Part shown: piece by piece, positions 15,779-17,382 of the stretch
Layout: the number at the start of each line of letters is the position of its first letter
Numbering within the stretch: the stretch's first letter is position 1
Assembly: GCA_014534385.1 (NCBI GenBank)
Contig: JACVRP010000026.1
Span: 1-17,382 of the forward strand
DNA length: 17,382 nt
From: Cyanobacteria bacterium Co-bin13
GTDB taxonomy: Bacteria; Cyanobacteriota; Cyanobacteriia; Phormidesmidales; Phormidesmidaceae
Direction: 5' to 3'
Position numbers and translations under genes: made by a program
Notes under the pieces: model-generated
The model's database searches: none
Seen by the model: only the letters and a program-made list of their open reading frames with translations
What the model was told of the DNA's origin: nothing

Positions 15779-15985
15779 GATGCTCAGAACCTGTAAACGC
15801 TAGGGCCGACGGAAAGCTAGGCAGTCTAGCTAGAAACCACAACAGCAAAAACCGCGTCTACTGCCGTAGCCAAAGCAGCCATCTCAAGCGACGAGCCGGA
15901 ACAGAGCCTTGATTCTCCTGCCAGCGACAAAACACCCCACAGACTCAGGTCCGTGTGGCTTGTCTGATGCTCATCGCCCTGTAAA
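15779..15985 (-). repeat. Spaced direct repeat in the rpoB leader (two copies)
   Basis: GATGCTCA-N3-CCTGTAAA at 15779-15797 and GATGCTCA-N4-CCTGTAAA at 15966-15985 (plus-strand reading) share 16 fixed bases about 187 bases apart. On the transcribed strand each reads TTTACAGG then TGAGCATC. One copy lies at the expected beginning of the leader. It could be a protein-binding or RNA element, or a trace of an old duplication. Confidence 0.6.
15937..15958 (-). other. Hairpin with weak U-run in the rpoB leader, attenuator-like
   Basis: On the minus strand CCACA, a two-base bulge, GAC, a CTGA loop, GTC and TGTGG make an 8-bp stem, followed within a few bases by GGTGTTTTG. The stem is short and the U-run broken, so termination would be inefficient at best. 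It lies about 30 bases into the predicted leader. Confidence 0.35.
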
Positions 15986-15993
15986 GCATGCTC

Positions 15994-16027
15994 ACTATAA
16001 ACGAACGCATTTTACCGAGATCGTCAA
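15994..16027 (-). promoter_or_regulatory. Candidate promoter for rpoB-rpoC1-rpoC2
   Basis: On the minus strand TTGACG (16027 to 16022) is a near-consensus -35 and TATAGT (15999 to 15994) a good -10. The 22-base spacing is longer than the usual 16-19, so either the two elements are not used together or the -10 acts without a standard -35. No other pair in the 464-base region is better. Confidence 0.35.
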
Positions 16028-16047
16028 GCATTTTAATAAAACTTGAC
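16023..16047. other. Dyad symmetry overlapping the tatD stop and the rpoB -35
   Basis: GTCAAG (16023-16028) and CTTGAC (16042-16047) are perfect inverted arms. Between them TTTTA-A-TAAAA is itself symmetric, giving a near-palindrome of 25 bases with a two-base CA bulge. It overlaps the last base of the tatD stop codon and includes the candidate -35 TTGAC. It may be an operator or a weak hairpin at the end of the tatD message. Confidence 0.5.
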
Positions 16048-16895
16048 TATTGAGGCGGACAGGCGGCAAGCTCTCGTGAATCAGAGGATCCTCCCAAAGC
16101 GGAAGTGGACTGTTCTAGTGGTAGATTAAACAGCCGAACTGCGTTCGCCGTTGTTTGAGCCGCAAACTCTTCCAGATCAACGCCCCGTAGCTGCGCTAGG
16201 TATTCTGCTACATGGCGGACGTAGGCAGGCTGGTTGCGCCGCTCTTTACGGCGAGGTTCGGGCGAAAGAAAGGGACAGTCAGTTTCTATCAAAATGCGAT
16301 CGCACGGCACCATTTCAGCAGCAGCTTTTACCTGATGAGCATTTTTAAAGGTCACAATACCGCTGAAGCTGATGTAGAACCCCAGATCTAGAAACAGCTG
16401 AGTTTCCTCGGGGGTTCCAGACCAGCAGTGCATTACGCCCTTCACCGGACCTTGCTGCCGCCAAAATGATCCTAGCAATTCGGCCATCGGAACGGCAGCA
16501 TCTCGGCAGTGGATGATTACCGGCAGTCCCAGGGACCGGGCAATCTCCAGCTGAGCCCGAAAAGCTGCTTTTTGAGTGTCTTGATCGCTGGACTTGTAAA
16601 AGTCCAGCCCAATTTCTCCAATGGCCACCACACGGGGATCAGACTGGGCCAAACCAGCAATGCGCTCAGGCAACTCAGCTGACCACTTGTCCATATCGAG
16701 CGGGTGGAGCCCCACTGCAAAAGACACTTCAGGAAAGCGGTCGGCAATTGCCCGAATTGCCGTAAATTCGTCTGGCTCGACGCACGAATGGACCAAGTGA
16801 GCCACACCTGCTTCTCGCCAAGCTTGAGCCACCTCGTTCAAGTCAGCTGAAAAGGTTTCAAAGTTAATGTGAACGTGGGTGTCAACGAGTTGCAT
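16047..16895 (-). CDS. tatD: TatD-family metal-dependent hydrolase/DNase
   Basis: A 282-residue protein of the amidohydrolase-like TatD family (3'-5' nuclease acting on single-stranded DNA, metal dependent). All metal-site motifs are present: DTHVHINF with H7 and H9, GEIGLDFY with E94, IHCRDA with H129, MHCWSGTPEE with H156, and ETDCPFLSP with D206. PEPRRKERRNQP follows as usual. The last about 20 residues (Ser/Gly/Ala-rich) extend past the normal family end. The ATG at 16895 has a GGGGA just upstream. It sits 50 bases after rpsT and before rpoB, a neighbourhood conserved in cyanobacteria. A role in DNA repair or quality control is known for the family; nothing here ties it to transcription beyond location. 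The gene symbol is by family and not a proven orthologue of E. coli tatD or ycfH. Confidence 0.93.
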   Translation of the reverse strand: MQLVDTHVHINFETFSADLNEVAQAWREAGVAHLVHSCVEPDEFTAIRAIADRFPEVSFAVGLHPLDMDKWSAELPERIAGLAQSDPRVVAIGEIGLDFYKSSDQDTQKAAFRAQLEIARSLGLPVIIHCRDAAVPMAELLGSFWRQQGPVKGVMHCWSGTPEETQLFLDLGFYISFSGIVTFKNAHQVKAAAEMVPCDRILIETDCPFLSPEPRRKERRNQPAYVRHVAEYLAQLRGVDLEEFAAQTTANAVRLFNLPLEQSTSALGGSSDSRELAACPPQ

Positions 16896-16945
16896 GAATC
16901 CCCAAGCGGCGAGTCAACGGCAGGCTGTCGTGGGCTGCACACCCT

Positions 16946-17245
16946 CTAGGAAGCTACCGGAGACTCGTGCTGCTTCAAAACACGGGCCAGGCGGGACTTG
17001 CGGCGAGCCCCCGCGTTGGGATGAATAATACCCCGCTTTACCGCCTTGTCAATCTTGCTGAATGCAGCAGACATACAGGTTTGAACGGCAGCCATCGCTT
17101 CCGGAGAGGGATTAGCTGCGTACTCATCTACCGCTGCCAGGTAGTTTTTGATCATTGTCTTAACGGCAGACTTGTAAGACTTATTTCGGAGCCGATTGCG
17201 TTCAGCAGTTTGAATACGCTTTTGTGCAGACTTAATATTTGCCAC
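16946..17245 (-). CDS. rpsT: 30S ribosomal protein S20
   Basis: A 99-residue basic helical protein that binds 16S rRNA in the small subunit. It begins (M/V)ANIKSAQKRIQTAERNRLR, the universal S20 N-terminus, and continues with the usual KSAVKTMIKNYLAA and DKAVKRGIIHPNAGARRKSR segments. The start is a GTG at 17243-17245. The frame continues 29 codons further upstream to a GTG at 17332, but those residues match nothing and cross the promoter. An AGGG lies about nine bases upstream of the chosen GTG. It is the first gene of the rpsT-tatD-rpo block. Confidence 0.96.
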   Translation of the reverse strand: MANIKSAQKRIQTAERNRLRNKSYKSAVKTMIKNYLAAVDEYAANPSPEAMAAVQTCMSAAFSKIDKAVKRGIIHPNAGARRKSRLARVLKQHESPVAS

Positions 17246-17285
17246 AGTTCGCCCTAGCTTGCTTGGAATATTGGCCGGATAAAGT

Positions 17286-17291
17286 ATCATA
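17286..17291 (-). promoter_or_regulatory. Extended -10 promoter of rpsT
   Basis: Read on the minus strand the site is TG-C-TATGAT: a five-of-six match to the -10 consensus with a perfect extended -10 TG. Transcription would start near 17279, about 35 bases before the GTG. There is no clear -35. The remaining bases to the window edge (17292-17382) hold no recognisable gene or RNA. Confidence 0.5.
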
Positions 17292-17382
17292 GCACTTAAT
17301 CCAGCGAATTGATGTCCCGCCCTAAGATCCACGTTAAGCTATTGATCGACTAGGATGGTAAGACCCAGCCTCCGGGGCAGTC

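Larger units (their letters stand above)
15583..16046 (-). other. Long rpoB leader/intergenic region (464 bases)
   Basis: No plausible gene lies between tatD and rpoB. The region holds a candidate promoter and dyad at its upstream end, two copies of a spaced direct repeat, and several hairpins. The hairpins are AGTGCG/CGCACT with a TGGG loop (15632-15647), AGCTAG/CTAGCT (15815-15831) and CCACA-GAC/GTC-TGTGG (15937-15958). If transcription starts near 15987 the rpoB messenger has an untranslated leader of about 400 bases, which is long and suggests post-transcriptional control. A nearer promoter was sought and none was convincing. Confidence 0.55.

Noticed and set aside
17292..17382. Possible tRNA or upstream gene end at the right edge
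   Set aside because: No cloverleaf and no recognisable C-terminus in any minus-strand frame; hisD is a common neighbour in cyanobacteria but nothing supports it here.
1..17382. CRISPR arrays, insertion sequences, prophage or defence genes
   Set aside because: No regularly spaced repeats, transposase or integrase motifs, terminal inverted repeats or recognisable defence proteins were found on either strand.

Overview
The window comes from a cyanobacterium. Three things show this. The RNA polymerase beta' subunit is split into two genes (rpoC1 and rpoC2), and rpoC2 carries an insertion of roughly 630 residues in its trigger loop. The gene order rpsT-tatD-rpoB-rpoC1-rpoC2 is typical of cyanobacteria. 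The octamer GCGATCGC (HIP1) occurs at least seven times in 17.4 kb, where chance predicts fewer than one. The moderately high GC content and gene style would suit a Leptolyngbya/Nodosilinea-like lineage, but the species cannot be fixed from this window.

Layout. (1) Positions 1-414 hold the 3' end of a phytanoyl-CoA dioxygenase-like gene on the plus strand, visibly more AT-rich than the rest. (2) Positions 505-3032 hold a minus-strand cluster of three unfamiliar genes. It is read as a 354-aa and then a 183-aa protein, both with a glycine-rich membrane hairpin and amphipathic helical repeats and joined by a TAATG overlap, followed by a 284-aa coiled-coil protein. (3) Positions 3270-3824 encode a small secreted protein of unknown function. 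(4) Positions 4061-6132 hold two adjacent plus-strand genes that each end in or consist of a GUN4 domain; neither has the layout of the canonical chlorophyll-synthesis Gun4. (5) A near-perfect bidirectional terminator at 6143-6186 separates them from (6) the large minus-strand transcription block 6209-17245, read as rpsT, tatD, a 464-base leader region, rpoB, rpoC1, rpoC2.

The housekeeping block encodes ribosomal protein S20, a TatD-family metal-dependent nuclease and the beta, gamma and beta' subunits of RNA polymerase, all apparently intact. I moved three starts from the longest open frame: rpoB to an ATG at 15582 with a GAGGAG ribosome site, rpsT to a GTG at 17245, and the secreted protein to an ATG at 3270.

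No insertion sequence, CRISPR array, tRNA, rRNA or defence island is visible. The parts most worth a second look are the paired GUN4-domain genes, the glycine-zipper/coiled-coil cluster, and the long rpoB leader with its spaced direct repeat and hairpins. None of these can be called a new system from sequence reading alone.
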